Of a stretch of DNA of 64,000 nt, positions 1 to 9,656 are shown piece after piece. Source of the DNA: an uncultured Butyricicoccus sp. (GTDB lineage: Bacteria; Bacillota; Clostridia; Oscillospirales; Butyricicoccaceae); NCBI RefSeq assembly GCF_944381005.1, contig NZ_CALWJM010000031.1:1-64000 (forward strand), written 5' to 3'. The position numbers and the translations under genes were made by a program. A model generated the notes under the pieces. It saw nothing but the letters and a program-made list of their open reading frames with translations, made no database searches and had not been told where the DNA came from. Within the stretch, counting starts at the first letter, position 1. Each line of letters opens with the position of its first letter.

Positions 1-3000
1 CAATGGGTTACGAGACCCCGGACATGACCCAGGGTTATCCGTTCTCGTACATGTCGAATGCACAGGCAATCGGCCTGCTGGACGGCGTAAACATGGTAGC
101 ATCGACCGACGCACTGCGCGGCGAGGATGCACAGGTTATCTACAACGCAATGTTCACCGACTATGCGCGTGGCGCAATGCTGGTTAACACCACTCATGGT
201 ACTTCTGTTGAGTCCTACCCGACTCTGGCAGAGTCTGTATGGGGTCTGGACCGTGCAGCAGTAGGTACTTGGAACGAAAAGAGCGACGAAGACGTAACTC
301 TGACCAACTGTAAGGCACACACTTGGGTAGTTATCGGCGCTGCACAGGATGAGGAGAACGCAATTCTGGCTTACCCGATTGACGACGACACCACCGACCT
401 GTACAAGTCTGACGACAAGAACAAGCAGTATGCTACTTACAAGTTCAAGTATGATGGCGATGTTGATTCCATCCGTGGCTATCAGGTAGAGCTGTGGGGC
501 GAAGGCAGCCACGGCGAGCCGACTTGGGAGAAGGGTAAGAGCGACGGTACGTTCGTTTACTCTGAAGACTGGAAGATTAAGGCTATCAAGACCGTAAAGG
601 GTCAGACCAAGTACGACTATAACCCGTCCATGGCAGACTCTAAGGCTGACAATGGTACCATCGTTCTGGATGATGAGACCTCTCTGGATTTGGATTCTGT
701 TGCTGGTAATGCAAAGAACGTGCAGTCTTCGGACGCAGTTCCCACTCAGGACATCTTCATGGGCGATTCTCTGAACACTGTATCCATCAAGGACGACAAG
801 TCTGTTGAGAAGGCTCTGAACGTTCGCAATGGTGCTCAGTATCAGCTGATGGACTGGGATTCTGATGGCGACGTTGACTGGGTAGTTGTTGACGAGGCTC
901 ACTACTACAAGGTAGAAGCAGTTTCTTCTAAGCGCGTTACCGTTGCTTCGATGGATTCGAACTCTGACCTGAAGTCTGACAAGGACGAAAAGGTTGAGAC
1001 CTGGAAGCTGGATGACAGCGAGAAGATTGCAACCAACAACGCTAGGAAGGACGTTAAGATTAAGTATGAAGTTCCGGACGGCCTGGCAGAGGGTGACATT
1101 GTAGAAGTTACCTACAAGGTTACCAACGAAGACAAGTCGCAGATTATCACTGCTACTGTTTCGGTTGTTGACTCCGAGAACAAGACTCTGGACAAGGTTG
1201 CTACCAAGGACGGCCTGACCCTGACCTTCAGCGATGAAGAAATGAAGGTTGCGCAGAATGCTGAACTGGGCGACGTTATCGTTCCGGAGAATCCGCAGGA
1301 GTACAAGGACTTCAACGGCGAGGAGCTGGGCACTGAGTTCGCACTGTGGACCAACCGCAATGGCTTCATCGTTTACTCTGACTATGCAACCCAGACTTCG
1401 AACTACATGATGGTTCTGAACACCGCAGGTGGTAAGGACGTAACTGGCAGCCGTGAACTGGCTGAAATTGACATCATGACTTCGGCTGGCGAAGAGAAGA
1501 AGGACGTTAAGGTTTCCAGCAGCGCTCGTGTACTGGATATCAATGGCGACACCCTGAAGGATAGCAGCAACAATCTGGCATATGACAAGCGTGCATTTGA
1601 TGAGGCTCAGGTGGTTGGTAACGTATTCAAGTACTGGACCGACGAAGACGGTGTCATCACCAAGATGCAGGCAGTATTCGACAGCAACAAGGAGACTGCT
1701 AACGAGTACAAATATGATGCAGACGCAGACCGTCTGGTAGATGCTGTAAACAACAAGTATGTTGCTTCTCTCGAAGATGCAAATGTTATCTTCGCGGTTC
1801 GTAGTGAGTATATCAAGAAGGATGGTACAACCAACGCAACCGTACTGACTAACGATGACCTGATTGTTGACGCAGATGACGTACATGCTACTAAGCAGGC
1901 TGATATCCCTGATATCGGTACCGACCCGACAGACGAAGAACTGATTAATTCTTCTAGCCTGAACGGCGAGACCTCTTGGCTGGGCGCTGGTACAACTAGC
2001 AACAATACCAAGTATGCAGTTCAGCTCGACCGCAACAACGAAGCTACCGCAGCAATTCTGGGCGTATCCAACTTCAACAAGTTCAATGCTGGCACAACCA
2101 AGCTTGGTCTGGTTACCAACGTTTCTGAGGATAAGAACGGCGTAATCGAGATTATGGCTGCTTACGACGGCAAGGTTGAAGCAGTATCTTCTGTTGAAAA
2201 GCAGGACTTCGAGGATATCGTTAAGGTATTCGATGGTTCTAGCGACAAGAGTGTTGCTGGCGCAGACTCCACCATCAGCGCTGCTGGCAACGGCATCTTC
2301 GACGGCGGCAAGCTGTCCCAGATTGTTAACAACGGCGGTCAGTACGCAGAAATCACCACCAATGCAGATGGCAAGCTGACTAAGGTTGTCTTCCTCGACG
2401 ATGATACCCAGACAACTACTGGAATCAATAACGAGAACAAGCTGCGTGGTCACTACTACACTGTATCGCGTAATCTGGTTCTCAAGACCGATAACAAGAA
2501 GCTGCTGTATGCTCTGAACGACGACCAGACTTACGACGATGTATATGCAGCTCAGTACTTCTCTTCTGACAGCAAGCTGTACAGCGTTGGCCGTCTGGAA
2601 GCAAGCAGCTCCAGCTATGCAGACGATGCGAAGTTCTACACCGTTGATGCAAAGCCGACTCGTCATGATGAGGACTATGCTGGTACTCGCCTGACTGTAA
2701 ACGCTGGCTTTGATTCGCTGGATGCTAAGGATATCACCGTTGGTGAATACAGCGATATCGCATTCTATCAGCCGGATTACCGTACCGACGATAACATTTA
2801 CGAGATTTCTGACCTTGCATTCAACAGCGACAACGAGCTGGTTGCAGCTTACTCCTTCAAGAATCTGGATGAGCAGACCGCAACAGATATTGCAGTTGTT
2901 TCCGCTTGGGATGCAAACGGCGTACCGAAGACTTCTTTCAATGCTGACGATGTCGTTACCCTGCGTGCAGCTCTTGTAGATTCTGACTCGACTATGAAGC

Positions 3001-4601
3001 TGAACACCCTGAAGGTATACGACCAGAATGGTCTGGACGTTACCTCTAAGTTCAATGTTAACGTTACCACTGGTTCTGGCTCTCGTGTTATCGGTGCAAC
3101 CATTACTATCCCGACTGATGCATCTGGTAAGTACACCATCAAGGGTGCTTACAACGGCACTGTATACGCAGGCGGCTTGACCATCGACGTTGCAGCTTCT
3201 ACCAAGAGATTCGAGATTGCACAGATTGAGTTTACTAACCTCAATGCAACCGCTCCGGCTCAGGACGTAAACCCGATGGCTGATAACAAGAGCTTCGGTA
3301 TCTATGTAACGGGTGATCCTACAACTCGTTCCGCAGGTTCGGTTCCGGTTACTACTCTGACTGCAAACGATTTGACCGTTAAGCTGGGCGCAGCTGCACA
3401 GCCGTTCACTCTGATGAACAAGGGTAATGGTTACTACATCATCACTCTGACTGGCACTGGCGTTGACTTGACTCTGAGCCCGTACAAGGATGCTGGTCTG
3501 ACTGTTGAGCTGACTCCGGCAAGCGGCAGCAATGTTGTAGCTCCGATTACTGGTCTGGCTCCGCTGGTTGATGCAGACATTCCTAACAAAAACAACGATG
3601 CAACTGGCGGTATTGCGAATGGCGGTTCTTCTGTCGGCGATGTAACCGGTGCAGGTAACGTTGCAAGACTGAAGATTGACGATACTCAGTTCGCAGGTGT
3701 TGGTGCAGGTACTTCTCCTGTAACTAAGGTTGAAGTAAAGGCACTGACCGCTGATACAACTGAAACTGTTGTCAAGAATTTGACTACTAGTGACTTCACT
3801 GTAACTGTAGATGGCGAGGCAGCAACCGTTAATGTTTCAGACGGCAATAATGATGGCGTCTATGACGTTACTGTTTCTCAGGTAGGCAGCACGCCTGTAA
3901 CCGATCTGCGTGGTTCTACGGTTGTAATCACCGTCAATGGTAAGTCTGCAACCGCATCTGTTCCGGCTGCTGTTGCAAGCATCTCGGCTACCAAGACTAC
4001 TTTGGATGCTGAGTATCTGACCACTGCTTCGGATAACACAACTTTGACTTTGAAGAACACTTCTGGTGTAAAGGTTGCGAAGACTGCAGCAGAACTGAGC
4101 AGCGCTACTGAATCTGTTACTCTGGATAATGGTGTAACTGTTACTGTAACTGATTCGAACGTAACTCTGGCTGGTACTCCGAATGCAGCTGGTCAGGTTA
4201 AGTTCTACATCGGTAATGCGGATGCACAGGTAAAAATGACTCTGGATGTTGCCAAGAAGAAGATTACCACTCTGACTCCGGCTACAGTGACTGCTCCGAC
4301 ATCTGCTGGGCTGGCCAGTGACGCTACTGTTCCGACTCTTACCTTTACCGATGCAGGTTATGGCACTCTGGTAGTTGCTACTGCTGATGGTGCTGGCAAG
4401 TGGGTAGAGACTGATGTTGCCGGTGTCGATGGAACTTGGGAAGCTACCGATAAGGCAACTGCAACTTATACGTTGACGCTTTCTAACGGTGACAACTACG
4501 AGTTCGATTCTACTGTAACTGTTACAACTACCAATATGAATTCGCCTGATAGTGCAACCGTTTCGGGCGCAACTCTGACGATTGTGTACACACTGGCTTA
4601 A
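1..4601 (+). CDS. Large SLH-domain surface protein (5' end outside window)
   Basis: The frame is open from the left edge; 1,532 residues are visible and no signal peptide is seen, so the start lies upstream. The first ~55 residues read like the end of an S-layer homology (SLH) repeat, closing with LRGEDAQVIYNAM. SLH repeats bind secondary wall polymers, so the protein is probably displayed on the cell wall. The rest is acidic and rich in Asp, Thr, Val and Asn. The last ~450 residues alternate in a beta-strand pattern (TVTV, TLTL) like Ig-type modules and end without a sorting signal or membrane segment. An intrinsic terminator follows. An S-layer or giant wall protein is the best guess; the middle is unrecognised. 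Confidence 0.75.
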   Translation, partial: MGYETPDMTQGYPFSYMSNAQAIGLLDGVNMVASTDALRGEDAQVIYNAMFTDYARGAMLVNTTHGTSVESYPTLAESVWGLDRAAVGTWNEKSDEDVTLTNCKAHTWVVIGAAQDEENAILAYPIDDDTTDLYKSDDKNKQYATYKFKYDGDVDSIRGYQVELWGEGSHGEPTWEKGKSDGTFVYSEDWKIKAIKTVKGQTKYDYNPSMADSKADNGTIVLDDETSLDLDSVAGNAKNVQSSDAVPTQDIFMGDSLNTVSIKDDKSVEKALNVRNGAQYQLMDWDSDGDVDWVVVDEAHYYKVEAVSSKRVTVASMDSNSDLKSDKDEKVETWKLDDSEKIATNNARKDVKIKYEVPDGLAEGDIVEVTYKVTNEDKSQIITATVSVVDSENKTLDKVATKDGLTLTFSDEEMKVAQNAELGDVIVPENPQEYKDFNGEELGTEFALWTNRNGFIVYSDYATQTSNYMMVLNTAGGKDVTGSRELAEIDIMTSAGEEKKDVKVSSSARVLDINGDTLKDSSNNLAYDKRAFDEAQVVGNVFKYWTDEDGVITKMQAVFDSNKETANEYKYDADADRLVDAVNNKYVASLEDANVIFAVRSEYIKKDGTTNATVLTNDDLIVDADDVHATKQADIPDIGTDPTDEELINSSSLNGETSWLGAGTTSNNTKYAVQLDRNNEATAAILGVSNFNKFNAGTTKLGLVTNVSEDKNGVIEIMAAYDGKVEAVSSVEKQDFEDIVKVFDGSSDKSVAGADSTISAAGNGIFDGGKLSQIVNNGGQYAEITTNADGKLTKVVFLDDDTQTTTGINNENKLRGHYYTVSRNLVLKTDNKKLLYALNDDQTYDDVYAAQYFSSDSKLYSVGRLEASSSSYADDAKFYTVDAKPTRHDEDYAGTRLTVNAGFDSLDAKDITVGEYSDIAFYQPDYRTDDNIYEISDLAFNSDNELVAAYSFKNLDEQTATDIAVVSAWDANGVPKTSFNADDVVTLRAALVDSDSTMKLNTLKVYDQNGLDVTSKFNVNVTTGSGSRVIGATITIPTDASGKYTIKGAYNGTVYAGGLTIDVAASTKRFEIAQIEFTNLNATAPAQDVNPMADNKSFGIYVTGDPTTRSAGSVPVTTLTANDLTVKLGAAAQPFTLMNKGNGYYIITLTGTGVDLTLSPYKDAGLTVELTPASGSNVVAPITGLAPLVDADIPNKNNDATGGIANGGSSVGDVTGAGNVARLKIDDTQFAGVGAGTSPVTKVEVKALTADTTETVVKNLTTSDFTVTVDGEAATVNVSDGNNDGVYDVTVSQVGSTPVTDLRGSTVVITVNGKSATASVPAAVASISATKTTLDAEYLTTASDNTTLTLKNTSGVKVAKTAAELSSATESVTLDNGVTVTVTDSNVTLAGTPNAAGQVKFYIGNADAQVKMTLDVAKKKITTLTPATVTAPTSAGLASDATVPTLTFTDAGYGTLVVATADGAGKWVETDVAGVDGTWEATDKATATYTLTLSNGDNYEFDSTVTVTTTNMNSPDSATVSGATLTIVYTLA

Positions 4602-4651
4602 TAAAAGTCAACAAATGGTATAGTTTTGTAATAGACTTACCAAAGGAAAAG

Positions 4652-4680
4652 GGACACCCCGCGAGGGGTGTCCTTTTTTT
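4652..4680 (+). terminator. Intrinsic terminator after the SLH protein gene
   Basis: A perfect 9-bp GC-rich stem (GGACACCCC / GGGGTGTCC) with a GCGA loop is followed directly by seven T. Confidence 0.93.
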
Positions 4681-4850
4681 GTATTTTCGGCTGTCGAAAA
4701 GTTTTTTCAAATTGTTCACAAAAGAGGGGAACTTTTCATTGTTCCGCTTCGTCAGATATGATAGAATAGGGATACAAGGTATCCTTTGAAGTGTGCGGAA
4801 TCCCTAAGCCACCGCCGCTTACGATTGGAAAAGAGGAGGTCTCACTCACT

Positions 4851-6977
4851 ATGAAATGCTGCATCAAGCGATTGGGCGCGCTCTTTGTCGCCCTCTGCCT
4901 GATGGTTACCATGCTGCCCACCGCCTTCGCCGCAAATGCCAAGACGACGGGCGCCATTACCTTAACCATCGGCAGTCCGACCATGTCGGTCAATGGTACG
5001 GCTACCACGATTGATGCCGAAGGCTCCCGTGCTACGCTCTACAAGGGCTATACTATGTTGCCGCTGCGCTCCGTAGTAGAAAACATGGGCGGTACGGTAG
5101 ACTGGAACGCCACCACCAAGCAAATCACCCTCAAGTATAACGGCTCGACCGTTACCATGACGCTGAGTTCCCGCGTTGCCTATATCAATGGCGTGCAGAA
5201 GAACATGAGCGTTGCACCGTTCACCGATAACGGCCGCACCTATGTCTGGCTGCGCGCACTGGAATATTTTCCGGGTGTTACGGTAGACTGGCGCGCCGAT
5301 ACCCGGCAGGCAACCGTTGTTTATCCGATGGTTGCAGGCTCAACTTTGGCAACCCAGCCCATTCAGCTCAAGCTGACCAACACATCTAACGTTATCTATA
5401 AGGAAATGCGGTTTGCACCTTCGGGCACTGAGAACTGGGGCGCAAACGTACTGGCAACCCCGCTCTATGCCAACGGCGTTATGACCATCAACGTCAATCT
5501 GGCAAAGGCAAAGTATGACATTCAGGCGGTCAGCGCGTATGGACAGAAGTCCTACTTCCGCGACCTTGATTTCACCAAGGCCAATACATACGGCTCTATG
5601 AACATCACCGCTGCTGGTTCGTGTACACTGATTCTGGATGGCGTACTGGCTTCGGGCACCGACTCCACCGTGCGCCTGACCGTGCAGAACGCAACCGGCA
5701 ACGTGATTACATCCATTGTTTACGGTTCTGCTGCGACCGGCGTTTGGTCGGACGAGCAGCTTGCAACCCACTATCTGGCAAACGGCGGTTATGCAAGCCT
5801 GAGCCTGCCTTACGCATCGGCTTCGCCGTACTACGATTTCCGCGTGACCTACATGAACGGCGCGCAGTTCACGTTCTATAACGTCAACCTCGCCAGCACA
5901 TGGGGCACCCAGATGATTCGCCTGAACAACAACGGTCAGGTAACGTACTCCAACTCGACGACCGGCACTTCGACCGGTAAGACGTCGATTACCTTCAAGA
6001 ACAGCTACGGCAAGACCATCTATGAACTGAGAATGGCGCTGACCAATACCGATTCGGCGTTCCGCAATGCGGAAAACCTCATCGACACCACCAAGAGCGG
6101 CAACAGCGATTCGTTCAGCTTGGATTTGACCGGTATGCGCAAGTGGTACATCCGCGCATATGATAAGGATGGCGATGTCGTAGAAAGCGGCAGCGTGACC
6201 TTCTCCAGCGCGTCGGTGAAGTCGGCAACGATTACGCTCAAGCGCAGCGGTGACTTTGTACTGGGCTCGACGTCCTCGTCGTCCTCCGATACCGGCCTGT
6301 TGATTTCCAACACCTCGAACCGCGATATCTACGGCATGTTTATCCTTGACCCGGACGATGATGATTACGGCTCGAACTGGGATTACGACGACTTCAACGA
6401 CGATTACGACGATATCGGCAGCTTGGATATCGGGGAATACGATGTCTTTGACCTTGACTTGTACGGCTCCAACGACAACGAAATGACGCTGGTTGTATTC
6501 TACGACGACGGCAGCGGTGATTTCGTTGCGAAGGATATCAGCTTCAACAAGAACATTTCCGATATTGGTGTACTGTGTATTTCCAACATCACCGACAGCA
6601 GCTTTACTTATGACAAGTATGATGACGGCGCAGATGACTTGGATTCGGGCGAACTGGTATTTGAAATCTACAATTCCGATTCGTCCCGCACCTTGAAGGA
6701 TGTCTATGTCCGCGATGCTGATGACGGCGACGAGGATGACGACCGCGTAAGCGACTTTGACAGCGGCAGCCTGCTCGGTTCCAGCACGCTGTCCGCAGGC
6801 AACAGCGATGCGTGGATTATCGACGATGACGAATACGGCGATAACGGTTACGTCGATTTCCTGTTCGTCTTTGACAACGGCGATAATGTTGTGCTCGACG
6901 ATGTGGACACCACCGATTACAGCTACTTTGTACAAATCAATGTAGACCGTGACGGTGCTGACATGGACGGCGAATAA
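4851..6977 (+). CDS. Secreted stalk-domain protein with five tandem modules (paralogue 1)
   Basis: Start chosen at the ATG after AAGAGGAGGT (4831-4840); it gives a clear signal peptide ending near AFA-AN at residue ~28. Residues ~35-165 match the copper amine oxidase N-terminal-like ('stalk') domain: MSVNG, YTMLPLRSVVENMGG, and a second half ending WRADTRQATVVYP. This domain family is common on clostridial surfaces and has no amine oxidase activity by itself. From ~167 to the end (708) I see five modules of ~104-118 residues starting near 167, 271, 376, 480 and 598. Each opens with a V/I-x-N-x-S/T strand and an I-Y/V-E/D turn; the last two are very acidic. The neighbouring gene at 7047 has the same plan. 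Function unknown, probably cell-surface. Confidence 0.82.
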   Translation: MKCCIKRLGALFVALCLMVTMLPTAFAANAKTTGAITLTIGSPTMSVNGTATTIDAEGSRATLYKGYTMLPLRSVVENMGGTVDWNATTKQITLKYNGSTVTMTLSSRVAYINGVQKNMSVAPFTDNGRTYVWLRALEYFPGVTVDWRADTRQATVVYPMVAGSTLATQPIQLKLTNTSNVIYKEMRFAPSGTENWGANVLATPLYANGVMTINVNLAKAKYDIQAVSAYGQKSYFRDLDFTKANTYGSMNITAAGSCTLILDGVLASGTDSTVRLTVQNATGNVITSIVYGSAATGVWSDEQLATHYLANGGYASLSLPYASASPYYDFRVTYMNGAQFTFYNVNLASTWGTQMIRLNNNGQVTYSNSTTGTSTGKTSITFKNSYGKTIYELRMALTNTDSAFRNAENLIDTTKSGNSDSFSLDLTGMRKWYIRAYDKDGDVVESGSVTFSSASVKSATITLKRSGDFVLGSTSSSSSDTGLLISNTSNRDIYGMFILDPDDDDYGSNWDYDDFNDDYDDIGSLDIGEYDVFDLDLYGSNDNEMTLVVFYDDGSGDFVAKDISFNKNISDIGVLCISNITDSSFTYDKYDDGADDLDSGELVFEIYNSDSSRTLKDVYVRDADDGDEDDDRVSDFDSGSLLGSSTLSAGNSDAWIIDDDEYGDNGYVDFLFVFDNGDNVVLDDVDTTDYSYFVQINVDRDGADMDGE

Positions 6978-6994
6978 AAAACCAACGGCAATTT

Positions 6995-7026
6995 GTCCCC
7001 CGGCCATACCGGTCGGGGGACTTTTT
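6995..7026 (+). terminator. Intrinsic terminator between the stalk-domain paralogues
   Basis: Stem GTCCCCCG / CGGGGGAC (6995-7002, 7014-7021) with an 11-nt loop is followed by five T. Only 20 bases separate it from the next start, so the two paralogues are probably partly uncoupled in transcription. Confidence 0.85.
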
Positions 7027-7046
7027 AAAAAGGAGGAATCCAAAGT

Positions 7047-9101
7047 ATGAAACTGCGCAAACGGCTCAGTGCGCTGTTGGTCGGCGCTGCGATGCTGCTG
7101 ACCATGGTGCCTGCGCTGACACCCAGTACAGCGGCTGCGGCCGGTACCGGTACCATTGTGCTGACCATTGACAGCCCCACCATGACCGTCAACGGCACAT
7201 CCAAGGCCATCGACGCAGAGGGCAGTAAACCGACGCTGGATTCGGGCGGCTATACCATGCTGCCGCTGCGCGGTATTGTAGAGGCAATGGGCGGTTCGCT
7301 CACATGGGACGCTGCAAACCGTACTGTTACCATGGTGAAGGACAGCCAGACCATTCAGGTGCCTATCGGTTCGACTAAAATCACGGTCAACGGCACACAA
7401 AAAGATATGCTCGCCAACAATGGCACCTATAAAGCCGCGTATATCAACTCGGCTGGCCGCACCTTGGTGCATGTGCGTGCACTGGAAGCGTTCAACAATA
7501 CCAAGTGTACTTGGAATCAGGCGACCAAGCAGGTAACCGTCACTTATCCGGACAATTCCACCCCGGTTGTGACCTCTAAGAATTACCGTGTGGACGTTAT
7601 CAACAAGTCCGGGCAGGATATCACGACCTTGTGTTATGGCCTGTCGGGTACCTACTCTTACGGTCAGAACGCACTCACGACCACGCTGAAAAAGAACGGT
7701 ACCGCGTCGTTCTATATTTCGGTGCCCGACAATTCCAATGTGCGAATCTATGATTTCTATACCATTGGTGTCGGAACAAAGTATTATAACGGGCTGAACC
7801 TGAACGGGGTCAACGCCTATGTAACGATTGTACTGAAAGAGGACGGCAAGTTTGAGCAGGCCAACGATAAGACCATCGAAGTGGGTGGTAACACCGCGCT
7901 CAAGTTTGTCAATGAGTCCAGCCGCGATGTAGAAGAACTGTACATGTCCAAGACCAGCAGCTTTAAGGATGCGGATAACCTGATTCCTTCTGAAACGGTC
8001 AAGTCGGACAAGTATACCACGATTGATATTGATTTGGACGGTACAAAGTCCTGGTATTTCCAAGCAGTTACTTCCAATGGCAAGGAATATTCGGGCAAGG
8101 TCACGTTCTCAAGCGCGACCGTCACCAGTGCAACCTTGACGCTGACCAGAAGTAACCGCTTGTCGCTCAACGGCAGCAGCAGCGGCGACACCTTACTGAC
8201 CATTGACAACCGTTCGGGCGATACGGTGGAAGAAGTCTATCTGGCAACCTCTCGTTCCAAGCTGGATGATGCAGACAATCTGCTGGATGATGACTTGGAA
8301 GATGATGATACCGTAGACATTGACTTCGACCTTGACGAGACAAAGGACTGGTATATCACGGTTATTTTTGACTCCAACGATGACCTGAAAGAAAAGTCCC
8401 TCACATTCTCGTACAAAGACCCGGCGGAAGCAACCATCCGCATCAACAAGAGCAGCGTAGAAGTGCGCGACGAAAAGCGGCAGGAGGGTGATGGTGACAT
8501 CACCGTTGCGCTTATCAACGACACCAGCACGAGGATTCAGGAAGCCTATCTGGTAGACAGTGGCCGAGACTTCGACTACAATGACGAGGACGATATTTTA
8601 GACGGCGACAAGCTGGATGTAGATGAATATATTGTGCTCGAAGACATTGCAACCGATGAGAAATACGATTTGGTGCTGTTCTACGACACGGGCAAGAACG
8701 ACTATGATTACTTCTCGGTCGATTTCAGCGATGCGGACACTTATGCAGCCGTACATATTAACAGCTACAAGAGCGAGAGCTTTGACGGCGACACCTACAC
8801 CGATACCGATGATGATATGGTGGTAGGCGTTTACAACGACAGCGGCAGCACGCGCACCAGCTTGAACATTCGGGATTATGATTCCAGCTCGAAGTCGCTG
8901 TGGAGTTTCAGTTCTCTGAGTGACGATTCCATAGAATATTTCATTCTGGACAGCTACGATTATCCGGATATTGAAATCAGTTGGAACGGATACAGCAGTT
9001 ATTCGTCTGCCAAGGATATGGATGATGCCAAGCCGTTTGCCATCATTACGATTAACAACGACAGCGGCAACATTGACGTAGACGGCATAGACGATTTGTA
9101 A
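7047..9101 (+). CDS. Secreted stalk-domain protein with five tandem modules (paralogue 2)
   Basis: Starts at ATG 7047 after AAAGGAGGAA. A signal peptide (MKLRKRLSALLVGAAML..., cleavage near AAAAG at ~32) leads into a copper-amine-oxidase-like stalk domain (~35-172) with MTVNG, YTMLPLRGIVEAMGG and WNQATKQVTVTYP. Five modules follow, starting near residues 178, 282, 381, 484 and 590. The middle ones share a recognisable core: N-x-S ... EE-L/V-Y ... ADNL ... D-L-D-x-T-K-x-W-Y ... TFS. The layout and several motifs (SWYFQAV, KVTFSSATVTSATLTL) match the upstream gene, so these are tandem duplicates that have diverged. There is no SLH, LPXTG or C-terminal membrane segment, so the mode of wall attachment is not evident. 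Confidence 0.82.
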   Translation: MKLRKRLSALLVGAAMLLTMVPALTPSTAAAAGTGTIVLTIDSPTMTVNGTSKAIDAEGSKPTLDSGGYTMLPLRGIVEAMGGSLTWDAANRTVTMVKDSQTIQVPIGSTKITVNGTQKDMLANNGTYKAAYINSAGRTLVHVRALEAFNNTKCTWNQATKQVTVTYPDNSTPVVTSKNYRVDVINKSGQDITTLCYGLSGTYSYGQNALTTTLKKNGTASFYISVPDNSNVRIYDFYTIGVGTKYYNGLNLNGVNAYVTIVLKEDGKFEQANDKTIEVGGNTALKFVNESSRDVEELYMSKTSSFKDADNLIPSETVKSDKYTTIDIDLDGTKSWYFQAVTSNGKEYSGKVTFSSATVTSATLTLTRSNRLSLNGSSSGDTLLTIDNRSGDTVEEVYLATSRSKLDDADNLLDDDLEDDDTVDIDFDLDETKDWYITVIFDSNDDLKEKSLTFSYKDPAEATIRINKSSVEVRDEKRQEGDGDITVALINDTSTRIQEAYLVDSGRDFDYNDEDDILDGDKLDVDEYIVLEDIATDEKYDLVLFYDTGKNDYDYFSVDFSDADTYAAVHINSYKSESFDGDTYTDTDDDMVVGVYNDSGSTRTSLNIRDYDSSSKSLWSFSSLSDDSIEYFILDSYDYPDIEISWNGYSSYSSAKDMDDAKPFAIITINNDSGNIDVDGIDDL

Positions 9102-9122
9102 GAAGTCGATTTTTGACAACCG

Positions 9123-9149
9123 AAAAGCCCCGGCATTGCCGGGGCTTTT
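9123..9149 (+). terminator. Intrinsic terminator
   Basis: Stem AGCCCCGGC / GCCGGGGCT with an ATT loop (9126-9146), preceded by AAA and followed by TTTTG; it ends the surface-protein unit. Confidence 0.85.
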
Positions 9150-9191
9150 GGCCTGCCTAGAATTCGGCAGATAAAGCAAAAGGAGCGAGGT

Positions 9192-9533
9192 ATGAATATT
9201 CAGATTTTCGGAAAGAGTAAGTCATTTGACACCAAAAAAGCCGAGCGCTGGTTCAAAGAACGTGGGATTCGGTTTCAGTCTATCGACCTTGTAAAGTATG
9301 GCATGTCGCGCGGAGAATTTGACAGTGTAAAGCGTGCGGTGGGTTCGCTGGATGCGCTCATTGACCCCAAGGCAAAGGGGGCAGCGGCGTTGCAATATCT
9401 GGCATATGAAGCGGATAAAGAGGAAAAATTGTTGGAAGAACCGGCGTTATTCTGTGCGCCCATCGTGCGCAACGGCAAACAAGCGACGGTTGGATATCAA
9501 CCAGAGGTTTGGGAGCGGTGGGCAAAAGAGTAA
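9192..9533 (+). CDS. ArsC/Spx-family protein lacking the catalytic cysteine
   Basis: 113 residues, the usual length of the ArsC/Spx/YffB thioredoxin-fold family. Supporting features are the N-terminal beta strand MNIQIFGKSKSFDTKKAERWF, 'YFKERGI..Q.IDL'-type helix-strand, and the C-terminal family ending P-I-V-R-N-G-K-x-A-T-V-G-Y at ~88-101. The position where arsenate reductases have Cys-x-x-Cys or a single Cys reads GKSKSFDT here, with no cysteine, so arsenate or disulfide reduction is unlikely. The only Cys (in ALFCAPIV) is distal. Monocistronic, RBS AAAGGAGCGAGG. Role unknown; possibly a binding or regulatory version of the fold. Confidence 0.75.
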   Translation: MNIQIFGKSKSFDTKKAERWFKERGIRFQSIDLVKYGMSRGEFDSVKRAVGSLDALIDPKAKGAAALQYLAYEADKEEKLLEEPALFCAPIVRNGKQATVGYQPEVWERWAKE

Positions 9534-9564
9534 TAAAATAAAGTTATAATACAGAATATAATAA

Positions 9565-9610
9565 AACACCCCAAGTGCCGCCAATCCTTGGCGGCACTTG
9601 GGGTGTTGTT
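9565..9610. terminator. Bidirectional intrinsic terminator
   Basis: A perfect 18-bp stem (9567-9584 with 9588-9605) and 3-base loop, flanked by AAAA on the left and T-rich sequence on the right. It can serve the ArsC-like gene on the plus strand and the convergent gene on the minus strand. Confidence 0.85.
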
Positions 9611-9656
9611 ATAGATTTTTGTGAAAAACCAAAGTTTACCGACCCGCGGGCGGGGT

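Noticed and set aside
5340..8063. 907-codon open frame on the minus strand across both stalk-domain genes
   Set aside because: It runs through a terminator and an intergenic RBS, its composition is that of a codon-bias shadow, and the plus-strand genes have signal peptides and family domains.
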